Source of the DNA: Rhodoferax fermentans
Lineage (GTDB): Bacteria > Pseudomonadota > Gammaproteobacteria > Burkholderiales > Burkholderiaceae_C
Direction: 5' to 3'
Length of the DNA: 64,000 nt
Assembly (NCBI RefSeq): GCF_002017865.1
Contig: NZ_MTJN01000002.1
Span: 4,278,001 to 4,342,000, forward strand
Each line of letters opens with the position of its first letter. The stretch's first letter is position 1. The notes beneath the pieces are model-generated. The model was not told the origin of the DNA, made no database searches, and saw only the letters and a program-made list of their open reading frames with translations. Of the stretch, positions 8,785 to 18,036 are shown one piece after another. The position numbers and the translations under genes are program-made.

Positions 8785-9243
8785 TCACGCCGGCATGCGC
8801 AGCGGAATCGTGACAGGCCCGTCGTTCACCAGATGGACCTGCATGTCGGCACCAAACTCACCGGTCTGCACCACCGGGTGCAAACGGCGTGCCTGCGCCA
8901 CCACATGCTCAAACCAGCGCCGGCCCTCATCGGGAGACGCGGCAGCGCTGAATCCTGGCCGGTTGCCGCCCGAGGTATCGGCGGCCAGCGTGAACTGGCT
9001 CACCAGCAACAGGCCCCCGGCATGCCCCTGACCGTCCATGTCCTGCAGGCTGTGGTTCATCTTGCCAGCGGCATCGCTGAAGATGCGCAACTTGAGGATC
9101 TTGGCCAGCATCCGGTCACACACGGCGGCGTTGTCGCCGGGCTCGGCACACAGCAGCACCAGCAGGCCAGCGTCAATCGCACCAATCACCTGACCAGCCA
9201 CTTCGACACGGGCCGAGCGCACCCGCTGCAACACCGCGATCAT
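8785..9243 (-). CDS. dtd: D-aminoacyl-tRNA deacylase
   Basis: Hydrolyses D-aminoacyl-tRNAs (and Gly-tRNA-Ala) for translational proofreading. It is 152 aa from the internal ATG ([15 protein letters not shown]), the standard DTD start; nine upstream residues in the longer frame are not family-like. Motifs: [18 protein letters not shown] (catalytic SQxT region) and the C-terminal NDGPVTI (cross-subunit GPVT). 27 bp separate it from rodA. Confidence 0.94.
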   Translation of the reverse strand: MIAVLQRVRSARVEVAGQVIGAIDAGLLVLLCAEPGDNAAVCDRMLAKILKLRIFSDAAGKMNHSLQDMDGQGHAGGLLLVSQFTLAADTSGGNRPGFSAAASPDEGRRWFEHVVAQARRLHPVVQTGEFGADMQVHLVNDGPVTIPLRMPA

Positions 9244-9396
9244 GGGCGCCAGGCTTTCATCACACGCCATCCCATCCGCATGGCGCGGCAGGTGTTGGCA
9301 AACGTTTTGGAGGGATCAGTTGGGGTCTGCATGAGGGAGGCGTGTCGACAAGCTTTGGCAACGAAAGTTCTGGGAGGCAAACGAAACACTATATTT

Positions 9397-9439
9397 TATA
9401 TAGCTTCTATCCCTTATCCAATAAGGGCTAGAGGCACAA
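9397..9439 (+). repeat. Dispersed palindromic repeat, copy 3
   Basis: TAGCTTCTAT, CCCTTAT, CCA, ATAAGGGCTAGAGGC. One of the best-preserved copies, in the gap between dtd and the tyrS stop. Nothing else is seen in the 9244-9471 gap. Confidence 0.85.
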
Positions 9440-9471
9440 AACACTCGCAACACAGCGCCCCATCCAAGCCC

Positions 9472-10716
9472 TTAGCCCAGGGTTACCCGTGCGAACTTGC
9501 GTTTGCCCACCTGCAGCACATAGGTGCCGGCGCCCAGCTTCAGGCCCTTGTCGCTGACCACATTGGCGTCGATGCGGACACCACCACCGTCGATCAGGCG
9601 GTTGCCTTCACCACTCGATGCGGCCAGCCCGGCCGATTTCAGCAAGGCACCAATGCCCAGCGCCGCACCACCTTCGCCCAGTGGCAGGCTGATTTCGGGG
9701 ATCTCATCCGGGATACCGCCTTTGCTGCGGTTGATGAAGTCCTGTTCGGCCGCGTCGGCGGCGGCGGCCGAGTGGAAACGCGCGGTGATTTCTTTGGCCA
9801 GCGCCACCTTGGCGTCCTTGGGGTTGCGCCCGGCAGCCACCTCGGCCTTGAGGGTCGCAATCTGGGCCTCGGACTTGAAGCTCAAGAGCGTGTACCAGCG
9901 CCACATCAACACGTCGGAGATGCTCAGGCACTTGGCAAACATGGTGTTGGCGTCTTCGGAAATGCCGATGTAGTTGTTCTTGCTCTTGGACATCTTCTCG
10001 ACGCCGTCCAGGCCTTCGAGCAGCGGCATGGTCAAAATGCACTGTGGCTCCTGGCCATACTCGGCCTGCAGCGTGCGGCCCATCAGCAAATTGAACTTCT
10101 GGTCGGTGCCACCCAGCTCCAGGTCACTCTTCAACGCCACGCTGTCATAACCCTGCATCAGCGGGTAAATGAACTCGTGCACGGCAATCGGCGTGCCGGC
10201 CTTGAAGCGGTCATGGAAGTCGTTGCGCTCCATCATGCGCGCCACGGTGTAACGGCTGGCCAGCTGAATCAGGCCACGAGCGCCCAGCGGGTCACTCCAT
10301 TCGCTGTTGTAACGAATTTCGGTTTTGCTCGGGTCCAGCACCAGCGAGGCCTGGCGGTAATAGGTTTCGGCGTTGACCTTGATCTGCTCGGGGGTGAGTG
10401 GCGGGCGTGTGCTGTTGCGTCCCGACGGGTCACCAATCATGCTGGTGAAGTCACCAATCAAGAAGATCACCGTGTGGCCCAGGTCCTGCAGCTGGCGCAT
10501 CTTGTTGAGCACCACGGTGTGGCCGATGTGGATGTCAGGCGCGGTGGGGTCCAGCCCGAGCTTGATGCGCAGTGGTGTGCCATTGGCGTGGGAACGCGCC
10601 AGCTTCTTGACCCACTCCTCTTGGGGGATCAATTCTTCACAGCCGCGCAGCGTCACCGCCAGCGCCTCACGGACGTGATCAGAAACGGTAAAGTCAGGGG
10701 TTTGGGTCGTAGTCAT
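9472..10716 (-). CDS. tyrS: Tyrosyl-tRNA synthetase
   Basis: Class I synthetase charging tRNA-Tyr, 414 aa. The HIGH motif is in DIHIGHTVV (63-66), the KMSKS motif in [13 protein letters not shown], and a C-terminal S4-like RNA-binding domain ends RKFARVTLG. The ATG at 10716 was chosen because the family start fits there; about 80 more codons upstream in frame are non-family sequence overlapping the divergent M23 gene. It is divergent from the M23 peptidase gene. Its product supplies the Tyr-tRNA that the aroG leader peptide could sense. Confidence 0.96.
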   Translation of the reverse strand: MTTTQTPDFTVSDHVREALAVTLRGCEELIPQEEWVKKLARSHANGTPLRIKLGLDPTAPDIHIGHTVVLNKMRQLQDLGHTVIFLIGDFTSMIGDPSGRNSTRPPLTPEQIKVNAETYYRQASLVLDPSKTEIRYNSEWSDPLGARGLIQLASRYTVARMMERNDFHDRFKAGTPIAVHEFIYPLMQGYDSVALKSDLELGGTDQKFNLLMGRTLQAEYGQEPQCILTMPLLEGLDGVEKMSKSKNNYIGISEDANTMFAKCLSISDVLMWRWYTLLSFKSEAQIATLKAEVAAGRNPKDAKVALAKEITARFHSAAAADAAEQDFINRSKGGIPDEIPEISLPLGEGGAALGIGALLKSAGLAASSGEGNRLIDGGGVRIDANVVSDKGLKLGAGTYVLQVGKRKFARVTLG

Positions 10717-10858
10717 AAGGGTTTTCCCGCATGCATCCTGCGGGTAGGGGTTTATACTCAGTCGCTGTTTTAAGCGTGATTTTAAATGGGTGTTTTTCGG
10801 GGGTTTGAGCAGCTTTTGGTTGCACGCAATCCACGTACGCCAACAACAGGATGCTCCC

Positions 10859-12229
10859 TTGATCAACTCAGCCCTGAATCGTGGCCACGCCTTGCTGGTG
10901 AGCTCCGTGGCCACCGCCACCAAATACCCCAAACACCTTACCGCGATTGTCACTGCCACCTTGCTGGCAGGCGGCGGCGGCGCTTGGGCGCTGGCCTCGC
11001 TCGGGCCGGATGTGTCCGAGCTGCCAGTGCAGATGGTGCTGGAGGCGGTGCAACCCCAGTTGCCAACTGAGACGGCAGAACTTGGCGCCGCCTCCCTGAA
11101 TCTCTACCGCTCAGACCTCACCCGCACCACCGACACCGCCGACACCTTGCTCAAGCGTTTGGGAGTGGATGATCCGCAGGCCGCGCAGTTCTTGCGCAGC
11201 AACCCGATGGTCAAGCAGGCTCTGTTCAGCCGCAGTGGCCGCCACGTCAGTGTTGAAACGGTGGACACCCACCGACTTGGCAAACTCAGCGCCCGTTGGA
11301 GCCCCGACGAGGGCACCCATTTCCAGCGCCTGGTGGTGGAGCGTGATGCCAAGGGGTTCAGCGCACGCCTGGAATCTGCTCCTCTGGTGGCCAGCACACG
11401 CTTAGCCAGTGGCACCATCCAATCCTCTCTGTTTGCGGCCACCGATGAAGCGGGCTTGCCCGATGTGGTGGCCAGCCAATTGGCTGAACTGTTCTCAGGC
11501 GACATCGATTTCCGCCGCGCACTGCGCAAAAATGACCGCTTCAACGTGGTTTACGAGGTGCTCGAAGGTGACGGTGAACGGCTGCGCACGGGACGCGTCC
11601 TGAGCGCCGAATTTGTCAACGCGGGCAAGGTGTTCCAGGCCATGTGGTTTCAGCCACCGGGCAAGGACAGCGCCGGGCAAGCCTACCGAGGCGGCTACTA
11701 TGCCCTGGATGGCCGCAGCCTGCGCCGTGCTTTCCTGAGTGCACCCGTGGCCTTTTCGCGGGTCAGCAGCGGATTTGCCATGCGTTTTCACCCGATCCTG
11801 AACCAATGGCGACGCCACCTGGGCACTGACTTTGCAGCCCCCACCGGCACCCCAGCTCGCACCGTGGGTGATGGTGTGGTGAGTTTTGCGGGTGTTCAAA
11901 AAGGTTATGGCAATGTGATCTTCGTCCAGCACCGCAATGCCACCGAAACCGTGTATGCCCACTTAAGCAAAATTCTGGTCAAGCGCGGCCAGGCAGTGAC
12001 ACAAGGTGACACGATTGGTTTGGTTGGCTCGACCGGTTGGGCGACCGGCCCCCACCTGCATTTTGAGGTGCGTGTCGCCGGGGTGCAGCATGACCCGATG
12101 ACCATGGCGCAAAAGAGCGAGACCGTGCCCGTACCCGCCGCCGCCCTGCCGGTCTTCAGACAGGTCGCCAACAATGTGAAGGCCCAGTTGCAGGCAGCGG
12201 CCAGCATACAGTCCACCCGCTTTGAGTGA
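10859..12229 (+). CDS. M23 family metallopeptidase (murein endopeptidase), membrane anchored
   Basis: Cleaves peptidoglycan cross-bridges; LytM/LasA-type peptidase. 456 aa if started at TTG 10859, which has CAGGAT 7-8 bases upstream. A GTG at 10790 would add 23 residues that do not look like protein. Layout: N-terminal hydrophobic anchor ([13 protein letters not shown] region), OapA/LysM-like middle domain, then a C-terminal M23 domain with HLGTDFAAP and HLHFEVRV zinc ligands. It is followed by anmK, linking murein cleavage with recycling of anhydro-muropeptides. Divergent from tyrS. Confidence 0.88.
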   Translation: MINSALNRGHALLVSSVATATKYPKHLTAIVTATLLAGGGGAWALASLGPDVSELPVQMVLEAVQPQLPTETAELGAASLNLYRSDLTRTTDTADTLLKRLGVDDPQAAQFLRSNPMVKQALFSRSGRHVSVETVDTHRLGKLSARWSPDEGTHFQRLVVERDAKGFSARLESAPLVASTRLASGTIQSSLFAATDEAGLPDVVASQLAELFSGDIDFRRALRKNDRFNVVYEVLEGDGERLRTGRVLSAEFVNAGKVFQAMWFQPPGKDSAGQAYRGGYYALDGRSLRRAFLSAPVAFSRVSSGFAMRFHPILNQWRRHLGTDFAAPTGTPARTVGDGVVSFAGVQKGYGNVIFVQHRNATETVYAHLSKILVKRGQAVTQGDTIGLVGSTGWATGPHLHFEVRVAGVQHDPMTMAQKSETVPVPAAALPVFRQVANNVKAQLQAAASIQSTRFE

Positions 12230-12276
12230 GTGTCAGGGCGCGAGCCTGGCTTGATACCTTGGTGATTCGCAGCAGC

Positions 12277-13413
12277 ATGGCAGAGTATTACATCGGCCTG
12301 ATGTCGGGCACCTCGCTGGACGGGGTCGATGGTGTTCTGGTGGATTTCTCCGGCACCAAGCTCCGCATACTGGCACGCTCATCCCAAGCATTTGACGCCC
12401 AGTTCCGCACCGAACTGCTGGCACTCAACAGCCCGTCAGACGACGAACTGCACCGAGCTGCCCGCGCTGGCAACCAGATTGCGGCAGCCTATGCCCAGGT
12501 GGTCAATACCCTGCTCAGCCAAGTTGCCGCATCTGGAATAGGTGCCACCAACGTCTGCGCCATTGGCGCGCACGGCCAGACCGTGCGTCACCAGCCCCAC
12601 AGGATATCCAACGAGGCATCGGGTGCGGGCTACACGCTGCAACTCAACAACCCGGCCCTGTTGGCCGAACTGACTGGTCTCACCGTGGTGGCCGACTTTC
12701 GCAGCCGCGACATCGCCGCCGGGGGCCAGGGCGCGCCGCTGGTGCCGGCATTTCACCAGCATGTGTTTGGACAGGCCAACACCATGGTGTCGGTGCTGAA
12801 CCTGGGTGGCATCGCCAATGTGACGGTGCTGCCTGCCGACCCAAGCGAACCGGTGCTTGGGTTTGACTGTGGCCCGGGCAATGCCTTGATGGATGCCTGG
12901 TGCCAACAGCAGACCGGCCAGCCCTTTGACACCGGAGGCGCATGGGCCGCCAGCGGGCAGTGTCTGCCCGAGCTGTTGGCACAACTGCGTGACGAACCTT
13001 ACTTCAACCAGGCCCCACCCAAAAGCACGGGCCGTGACCTGTTCAGCCTGAACTGGTTGCAGACCAAACTGCAGGGCTTTGCCAATGCACGCGGCCAGGA
13101 TATCCAAGCCACCCTGACAGAATTGACCGCCAGCGCTTGTGTGGACTGCATCAACAACTATGCAAAAGAGAGCAAGTTGCTGGTTGTGTGCGGCGGCGGG
13201 GCCTTCAACACCGAGCTCTTGAGGCGCCTACAGGCCGGACTGCCTCAGCTACAGGTCGACACCTCGGACCATCTCGGCCTGCCTGCGCTCGACGTGGAGG
13301 CAGCCGCTTTTGCTTGGCTGGCTCGCCAGGCCATCCAGCGCCAAGCAGGCAACCTGCCCAGCGCCACCGGTGCTGCGGGCCCCAGGATCCTCGGGGCCAT
13401 TTACCCGGCCTGA
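12277..13413 (+). CDS. anmK: Anhydro-N-acetylmuramic acid kinase
   Basis: Phosphorylates and opens 1,6-anhydroMurNAc during murein recycling, giving MurNAc-6-phosphate. 378 aa. The N-terminal IGLMSGTSLDGVDG phosphate-binding motif is diagnostic, and ASVLNLGGIANVT-like and VCGGGAFN segments follow (ASKHA fold). The ATG at 12277 (MAEYYIGLM) was chosen over an earlier GTG that overlaps the M23 gene. It lies 47 bp after the M23 peptidase, probably co-transcribed, and ends at a bidirectional terminator. Confidence 0.95.
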   Translation: MAEYYIGLMSGTSLDGVDGVLVDFSGTKLRILARSSQAFDAQFRTELLALNSPSDDELHRAARAGNQIAAAYAQVVNTLLSQVAASGIGATNVCAIGAHGQTVRHQPHRISNEASGAGYTLQLNNPALLAELTGLTVVADFRSRDIAAGGQGAPLVPAFHQHVFGQANTMVSVLNLGGIANVTVLPADPSEPVLGFDCGPGNALMDAWCQQQTGQPFDTGGAWAASGQCLPELLAQLRDEPYFNQAPPKSTGRDLFSLNWLQTKLQGFANARGQDIQATLTELTASACVDCINNYAKESKLLVVCGGGAFNTELLRRLQAGLPQLQVDTSDHLGLPALDVEAAAFAWLARQAIQRQAGNLPSATGAAGPRILGAIYPA

Positions 13414-13433
13414 GCAGCACAGCCAGGCATAAA

Positions 13434-13457
13434 AAAACCGCCGAATAAGGCGGTTTT
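13434..13457. terminator. Bidirectional intrinsic terminator between anmK and erpA
   Basis: AAAACCGCC and GGCGGTTTT form a 9-bp stem with loop GAATAA, with an A run on the left and a T run on the right. It therefore serves both converging genes. Confidence 0.9.
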
Positions 13458-13477
13458 TTTGGGCCGTCAGGGCTTGA

Positions 13478-13843
13478 TCAGGTCGAAAAGCTCGAGCCAC
13501 AGCCACAGGTGCTGGTGGCATTGGGGTTCTTGATCACAAATTGGGCACCTTGCAGGTCTTCCTTGTAATCAATCTCGGCCCCGACCAGGTACTGGTAACT
13601 CATGGCATCGATCAACAACGACACACCGTTTTTGGTCATGGTGGTGTCGTCATCATTGACAATTTCATCAAAGGTAAAACCGTACTGAAAGCCAGAGCAG
13701 CCACCGCCCTGCACAAACACCCGCAACTTCAGATCAGGGTTGCCTTCTTCAGCAATCAGGTCAGCCACCTTCGCGGCCGCGCTGTCGGTGAACAGAATCG
13801 GGGCGGGCATTTCGGTTTGAATGGCTTCAGCAACAGCGCTCAT
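13478..13843 (-). CDS. erpA: Iron-sulfur cluster insertion protein ErpA
   Basis: A-type carrier that delivers Fe-S clusters to apoproteins. 121 aa. The three conserved cluster-binding cysteines are Cys49 (GGGCSGF), Cys113 and Cys115 (CGCGSSF). Length and the N-terminal [12 protein letters not shown] match ErpA better than IscA. It is monocistronic or the last gene after the bactofilin, and convergent with anmK through a shared terminator. Confidence 0.94.
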   Translation of the reverse strand: MSAVAEAIQTEMPAPILFTDSAAAKVADLIAEEGNPDLKLRVFVQGGGCSGFQYGFTFDEIVNDDDTTMTKNGVSLLIDAMSYQYLVGAEIDYKEDLQGAQFVIKNPNATSTCGCGSSFST

Positions 13844-13900
13844 ACAGGTCTCCAGGAAATTGAGTGGGGCAATCCTACAACAAGTTGATCAACAGCAGGC

Positions 13901-14311
13901 TCACGGATTGTTTGCCGTCAATTTGAGTGTGGGCTTTTCCTCCAGCAGCTCCTGCACATCGTCGACGATGGGGCACAGACGTCCGTCCACCATGGCACCC
14001 TGGTGCATTTCGAGTATCTTGTAGGTCACATCACCCGTGATACGTGCCTTTGGCTGCAGCTCCAGCAAAACACGGGCATGCACCGGCCCACGTACCTGCC
14101 CGTTGACAATGACATGGTCCGCCAGCACTTCTCCGGTCACCACCGCCGACTCCGAGATCACCAGGATGCTGGGCTGCTCCGCCACACCTGTGACATTGCC
14201 CCGGATCTCACCATCCACACGGGAGCCGTCGCTGAAACTGAAATTGCCATCCAACTGGCAGCCCTGGGCAATCAGACTTTTGATGGGCGGTTGCTTCTTT
14301 TTATTGAACAT
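13901..14311 (-). CDS. Bactofilin family cytoskeletal protein
   Basis: Bactofilins polymerise into filaments that help shape the cell and localise wall enzymes. 136 aa. A short basic N-terminus (MFNKKKQPPIKS) is followed by the DUF583 beta-helix with repeating G/V pattern (LDGNFSF, VDGEIRGNV, VVTGEVLADHVIVNGQVRG). The start is placed at ATG 14311; the longer frame overlaps the upstream gene. It sits 10 bp downstream of a coiled-coil membrane protein, a common pairing in Burkholderiales, and near several murein genes. Confidence 0.9.
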   Translation of the reverse strand: MFNKKKQPPIKSLIAQGCQLDGNFSFSDGSRVDGEIRGNVTGVAEQPSILVISESAVVTGEVLADHVIVNGQVRGPVHARVLLELQPKARITGDVTYKILEMHQGAMVDGRLCPIVDDVQELLEEKPTLKLTANNP

Positions 14312-14321
14312 GAGACACCTT

Positions 14322-15059
14322 TTAGGGGATGGGAGTGGTTTGCTGCGCACGCACAGTTTGCCCATTCAGCACTTTGACGGTGACCGATTTCACCAAGGTC
14401 TGTGCAGGCGGCGAATACACACCCTCAACCCGTCCGTATTGTTTGATTTTGACATTCAGAGCACCACCGACTGGGCTGCCCGTCCAGGCTTTGCCATCGG
14501 CCAGGCCTGCAAACACCAGCTCCAACCGACCTTCAAATTCAACCGGGTTTTTCACCCCTTGAATCACCAACACCTGCCACTTGAGATCACCAGAGGCCAA
14601 GCGCTCAGCCTGCAGCCCACGGATGGCCAGTGCGCCTGCGTTGCCGTCCACGGTTGGGATCAATTTCTCAAAAAAGCCCAAATCATCTTTGAGCCGCTGG
14701 TTCTCCAGCATCAATTGCCGGGTGGTCTCGGTCAGCTTGTCACTGGCGACCTTGGCCGTGGTCAACACCGTGTCGGCCGTATTGGCCACCGACTGGGCCT
14801 GATCACGCTCTGAGGTCAGGATCTCAATGCGTGCTTTGAGGGTTTCGTTCTCGAACTGCAGCTGTTGCAGTTGCGCCTTGCTGCCGTGGTCGACGCCAGC
14901 GATGTCCTTGCCAAGTTCAAACGCCCACAGGCTGATGGCGGCGCAAAATCCTGCCACCAGCGCAAACACCGCCCAGCGAAAGGGCCAAGGCAGCGCGCTG
15001 CGCACCGCCATGCGTGGCGCACTGACGGTGAGTCGTCGCATCAACAGTTTGAATCGCAT
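14322..15059 (-). CDS. Single-pass membrane protein with coiled coil (DUF6776-like)
   Basis: 245 aa. One transmembrane segment near residues 22-44 (WAVFALVAGFCAAISLWAF) follows a basic N-terminus. A periplasmic coiled coil rich in Gln/Glu/Leu comes next (about 55-120), then a C-terminal beta-rich domain. The upstream neighbours are ribosomal genes on the same strand; downstream is a bactofilin 10 bp away. A role with the bactofilin in envelope morphology is likely but inferred. The family name is from memory and uncertain. Confidence 0.75.
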   Translation of the reverse strand: MRFKLLMRRLTVSAPRMAVRSALPWPFRWAVFALVAGFCAAISLWAFELGKDIAGVDHGSKAQLQQLQFENETLKARIEILTSERDQAQSVANTADTVLTTAKVASDKLTETTRQLMLENQRLKDDLGFFEKLIPTVDGNAGALAIRGLQAERLASGDLKWQVLVIQGVKNPVEFEGRLELVFAGLADGKAWTGSPVGGALNVKIKQYGRVEGVYSPPAQTLVKSVTVKVLNGQTVRAQQTTPIP

Positions 15060-15085
15060 CAGACTGACCCGGACATCAAAATGCA

Positions 15086-15119
15086 AACAGCCGCCAGAAC
15101 TTGCATCCAGGCGGCTGTT
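15086..15119. terminator. Hairpin after rpsI
   Basis: AACAGCCGCC and GGCGGCTGTT form a perfect 10-bp stem with a 14-base loop just past the rpsI stop. The following minus-strand sequence has only a broken U tract (TTTGCATTTT), so termination may be partial. Confidence 0.6.
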
Positions 15120-15135
15120 GTGATCGAAGCAGAGA

Positions 15136-15528
15136 TTAACGCTTGGAGAACTGCTTGCGACGGCGAGCACCGTGCAAACCGACCTTCTTACGTTCCACTT
15201 CGCGGGCATCGCGGGTCACGAAACCGGCTTTGCTCAACTCAGACTTGAGAGTCGCGTCATAGTCGATCAGGGCGCGGGTGATACCGTGGCGCACTGCACC
15301 GGCTTGACCCGACTCACCGCCACCAGCCACATTGACCATGATGTCAAAGGTTTCGGCGTGGTTGGTCAGCATCAGGGGCTGCTTGCAGATCATGATCGAG
15401 GTTTCGCGGCCAAAGAACTTTTGGATGTCTTTGCCGTTGACGACGATTTGGCCGGAGCCCTTCTTCAGGAAAACGCGGGCGACGCTGGATTTGCGACGGC
15501 CGGTACCATTGTTCCATTCACCAATCAT
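15136..15528 (-). CDS. rpsI: 30S ribosomal protein S9
   Basis: 130 aa. The C-terminal tail ends QFSKR, the universal KR end that reaches the P-site tRNA. The N-terminus [15 protein letters not shown] and the [15 protein letters not shown] block are classic S9. It follows rplM by 9 bp in the conserved L13-S9 operon and is transcribed from the promoter upstream of rplM. Confidence 0.98.
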   Translation of the reverse strand: MIGEWNNGTGRRKSSVARVFLKKGSGQIVVNGKDIQKFFGRETSIMICKQPLMLTNHAETFDIMVNVAGGGESGQAGAVRHGITRALIDYDATLKSELSKAGFVTRDAREVERKKVGLHGARRRKQFSKR

Positions 15529-15537
15529 GTGAGCTCC

Positions 15538-15966
15538 TTAGATTTCCAACACTTTGGGTTGCTGGGCAGTGTGCGGGTGCTCTGCACCACCGTACACCTT
15601 GAGCTTCTTGATCATGGCGTAGCCCAGGGGACCCTTGGGCAGCATGCCCTTGACGGCTTTTTCCAAAGCGCGGCCAGGGTGCTTGGCTTGCATGTCACGG
15701 AAGTTGGTGGAGCTGATGCCACCAGGGAAACCGGAGTGGCTGTAATACATTTTGTCGAGGGACTTGGCACCGGTCACGCGCAGTTGAGCTGCGTTGGTCA
15801 CGATGATGAAGTCGCCGGTATCGACGTGAGGCGTGTAAATGGCCTTGTGTTTGCCGCGCAAACGGAGAGCAACTTCGCTGGCTACTCGTCCGAGGACCTT
15901 GTCGGTCGCGTCAATCACAAACCACTCGTGCACGACCTCAGCGGGTTTTGCGCTGAAAGTTGACAT
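15538..15966 (-). CDS. rplM: 50S ribosomal protein L13
   Basis: 142 aa, the exact family length. It contains [19 protein letters not shown] and the C-terminal [15 protein letters not shown]. It is the first gene of the L13-S9 operon. The start ATG 15966 ([11 protein letters not shown]) was chosen from family alignment; the longer open frame upstream is the untranslated leader. In E. coli L13 represses its own operon through the mRNA leader, and the leader here has a strong 5' stem-loop (see 16087-16120). Confidence 0.98.
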   Translation of the reverse strand: MSTFSAKPAEVVHEWFVIDATDKVLGRVASEVALRLRGKHKAIYTPHVDTGDFIIVTNAAQLRVTGAKSLDKMYYSHSGFPGGISSTNFRDMQAKHPGRALEKAVKGMLPKGPLGYAMIKKLKVYGGAEHPHTAQQPKVLEI

Positions 15967-16086
15967 GAGATTTCTCTTTTCTACAGAGGGTTTGGAGGGC
16001 TCTTTTCCACGGTCGGCGTTCTTCTGATGAGAATCTCTTAGGTGGGGAATCACTCGGCACACGGCCCGTTGGGACGCTACTGAGAC

Positions 16087-16120
16087 GCTTCGCCGCGGAG
16101 CCACAAAAGCGCTGCGAAGC
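16087..16120 (-). promoter_or_regulatory. 5'-terminal stem-loop of the rplM-rpsI leader
   Basis: GCTTCGC (RNA 5' arm at 16114-16120) pairs perfectly with GCGAAGC (16087-16093), enclosing about 20 bases that can fold further. Given the -10 at 16126-16131, the RNA should begin right at this stem. The leader is about 150 nt. Confidence 0.5.
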
Positions 16121-16125
16121 CGAGC

Positions 16126-16131
16126 ATTATA
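16126..16131 (-). promoter_or_regulatory. rplM promoter -10 box
   Basis: A perfect TATAAT on the minus strand, about 160 bp upstream of rplM. The -35 is weak (TTACCG at an 18-bp spacing). Confidence 0.65.
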
Positions 16132-16164
16132 CAAATTTCCTGGGCAACGCGGTAACATCGAAGG

Positions 16165-17163
16165 ATGTTCAGTTATCGCCACGCCTTTCACGCCGGCAAC
16201 CATGCCGATGTTCTCAAGCACACTGCCTTGCTGGCGGTGCTGCGCCACATGACCCAAAAGGACACGGCGCTCAACGTGTTTGACACCCATGCCGGAGCGG
16301 GCCTGTACCGACTGGACGGCGACTACGCCCAAACCAGCGGCGAGGCGGCCGATGGTTACCTCAAACTGCTGGCCGCCCTCGCGCCCTCGGCCTCTACAGA
16401 AAACAAGGCGCCAGCCCCCACCCCTCAAGGACAGGCCGCTACGAATAGTGCAGCAGCCAAACCTGGCGCAACCAAAAGCGCCAAGCCAGCCACCGTGGCC
16501 CCGGCGTTGCAGGACTACCTGGACCTGGTCGCCAGCTTCAACAAGGCCGGCAGCCACAAGGTGTACCCGGGCTCACCTTTCATCATCCACCACCTGCTGC
16601 AGGAGCGTGACCGGGATCGCCTCAAGTTGTTTGAGATCCACCCGACCGATGCCAAAACCCTGGGCGCCAACATCGCGCAGCTCAATGCCGGGCGCTCGAT
16701 CGCGGTACTGCAGGAAGATGGTTTTGAAGGTCTTAAGAAGTTTTTGCCGCCACCGTCGCGCCGGGCACTGGTGCTGTGTGACCCGAGCTATGAAATCAAG
16801 AGCGACTACCCACGTGTGGTGGACATGCTGACCGACGCGGTCAAACGATTTGCCACCGGCACCTACATGGTCTGGTACCCGATCATCCCGCGCCCCGAAG
16901 CACACGACCTGCCGCGCAAGCTCAAAACCCTGGCCAACCGCGAAAAGCTGCCCTGGCTCAACGCCACACTCACCGTCAAATCCAGCAAGCTGGGCCACGA
17001 CGAGGCCGGTGAGGTGGTGCGCCCCGGCCTGCCCGCCAGCGGTGTCTTTGTGATCAACCCGCCCCACACACTCAAAGCAGCGTTAACTGCCGCGTTGAGC
17101 CAAGCTGCGCAGTTTCTGGCGCAGGGCAAACACAAGGCGTTTGAGGTGGAGTCGGGCAACTAG
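16165..17163 (+). CDS. rlmJ: 23S rRNA (adenine-N6) methyltransferase RlmJ with an inserted Ala/Pro-rich linker
   Basis: Methylates A2030 of 23S rRNA. It begins [19 protein letters not shown], the RlmJ signature, and has LVLCDPSYE (catalytic DPPY-like motif as DPSY) and a C-terminal VINPPHTL. It is 332 aa against about 280 in E. coli. The excess is a low-complexity insert at roughly residues 73-115, rich in Ala/Pro/Lys/Thr, between the SAM-binding start and the ALQDYLDLV helix. It converges with the DsbA-fold isomerase gene, with only 1 base between the stops. Confidence 0.93.
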   Translation: MFSYRHAFHAGNHADVLKHTALLAVLRHMTQKDTALNVFDTHAGAGLYRLDGDYAQTSGEAADGYLKLLAALAPSASTENKAPAPTPQGQAATNSAAAKPGATKSAKPATVAPALQDYLDLVASFNKAGSHKVYPGSPFIIHHLLQERDRDRLKLFEIHPTDAKTLGANIAQLNAGRSIAVLQEDGFEGLKKFLPPPSRRALVLCDPSYEIKSDYPRVVDMLTDAVKRFATGTYMVWYPIIPRPEAHDLPRKLKTLANREKLPWLNATLTVKSSKLGHDEAGEVVRPGLPASGVFVINPPHTLKAALTAALSQAAQFLAQGKHKAFEVESGN

Positions 17164-17164
17164 C

Positions 17165-17791
17165 TTAGGGCCAGCTGCGAACCTGATCGGTAGCCGCCCA
17201 GGCACTGTTGAACCAGGCATTACCCTGCAGATAGGCCTTGAGCATCGGCAAGGCGTCCAGACCCCAGAACAGTTTGCCATCCACCTCGAAGGTGGGCACC
17301 CCGAACACCCCTTTGGCAATGGCATCGTCGGTATGGGCGCGTAACTGGGTTTTGACCAGCTCTTCATTGGCATCACGCTTGGGAGCCAGCTGCCCGGTCA
17401 GCGTCTGCAGGCGGTCTGCATCCGCCGCATCAGCCCCCCCTTGCCAGACATGGCGAAAAATCGTTTCGCACACATAACGGTTGGGTAAGCCGGACTCGCT
17501 GCAGGCCAGCGCCAAGCGCAGCAAGCCAATCGGGTTGAACGGATGCTGCGCTGGCAGTTGCAGCTCCAACCCATGTTGATGCGCCAGCCACAACACATGG
17601 CGGTAGGTCCATTCGCGTTTTCCGGGAATCTCGGCCGGACCCAGCTGGCCATGGTGTTTGAGCAGCGCGGCGAACAGCACCGGTTTGTAACTGACGCTGT
17701 AACTCTGCCCCATCAGCGCCTCGGGCAGGGTCTCAAACGCCAGATAGGCGTAAGGCGAGATGAAGTCCAGGTAAAACGTGATGTGTTTCAT
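17165..17791 (-). CDS. 2-hydroxychromene-2-carboxylate isomerase family protein (DsbA-like fold)
   Basis: 208 aa, kappa-GST/DsbA-fold isomerase family; NahD-type members isomerise 2-hydroxychromene-2-carboxylate using glutathione. The N-terminus YLDFISPYAYLAFE carries the catalytic Ser and SPY motif in place of a CxxC; FGVPTFEVDGKLFWG near the C-terminus is the cis-Pro loop and end of the family signature. No aromatic degradation genes are near, so the real substrate is unknown. Its start overlaps the DUF1289 stop by 4 bases (ATGA). Confidence 0.88.
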   Translation of the reverse strand: MKHITFYLDFISPYAYLAFETLPEALMGQSYSVSYKPVLFAALLKHHGQLGPAEIPGKREWTYRHVLWLAHQHGLELQLPAQHPFNPIGLLRLALACSESGLPNRYVCETIFRHVWQGGADAADADRLQTLTGQLAPKRDANEELVKTQLRAHTDDAIAKGVFGVPTFEVDGKLFWGLDALPMLKAYLQGNAWFNSAWAATDQVRSWP

Positions 17792-18036
17792 GCGCTGTGC
17801 TGCGCCAGGCGCGCCTCGATGTTGAGCCAGATGGCGCGGCGTTGCTGGCTGTCCGCATTGCCCCATACGCGGATTTCGTCCAGGGTACGCAGGCAACCCT
17901 GGCACAGTGCGGTGTCCTCGTCCATCTGGCACACCGACAGACAGGGCGACGGCACAGGATTGGGGTCATTTTGGCCTCTAGCCCTTATATCTAAAGCGCT
18001 AACAGCTAAAAACTTCATAGCATTCTGAGACAGCAT
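17788..18036 (-). CDS. DUF1289 small Cys-rich protein with repeat-encoded N-terminus
   Basis: 82 aa. The conserved part is PSPCLSVCQM with ALCQGCLRTLDEI: four Cys of the DUF1289 family, which probably bind Fe-S or Zn; function unknown. The start ATG 18036 overlaps the ybaK stop (TGATG). Between this ATG and the conserved part lies a dispersed repeat copy (17968-18010) that is read in frame (about FLAVSALDIRARGQ), giving a longer N-terminus than I would expect. Alternatively translation starts at a GTG just before PSPC. Part of a ybaK-DUF1289-isomerase operon with overlapping ends. Confidence 0.78.
   Translation of the reverse strand: MLSQNAMKFLAVSALDIRARGQNDPNPVPSPCLSVCQMDEDTALCQGCLRTLDEIRVWGNADSQQRRAIWLNIEARLAQHSA
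17968..18010 (-). repeat. Dispersed palindromic repeat, copy 4, inside the DUF1289 gene
   Basis: GGCCTCTAGCCCTTAT with second arm AAAGCGCTAACAGCTA. The arms are slightly mismatched. It lies at the 5' end of the DUF1289 reading frame. Confidence 0.8.

Noticed and set aside
7417..10773. 1118-codon plus-strand open frame
   Set aside because: Antisense to tldD, rodA, dtd and tyrS, all of which have clear family motifs; long antisense frames are common in high-GC DNA and this one has no recognisable domain.
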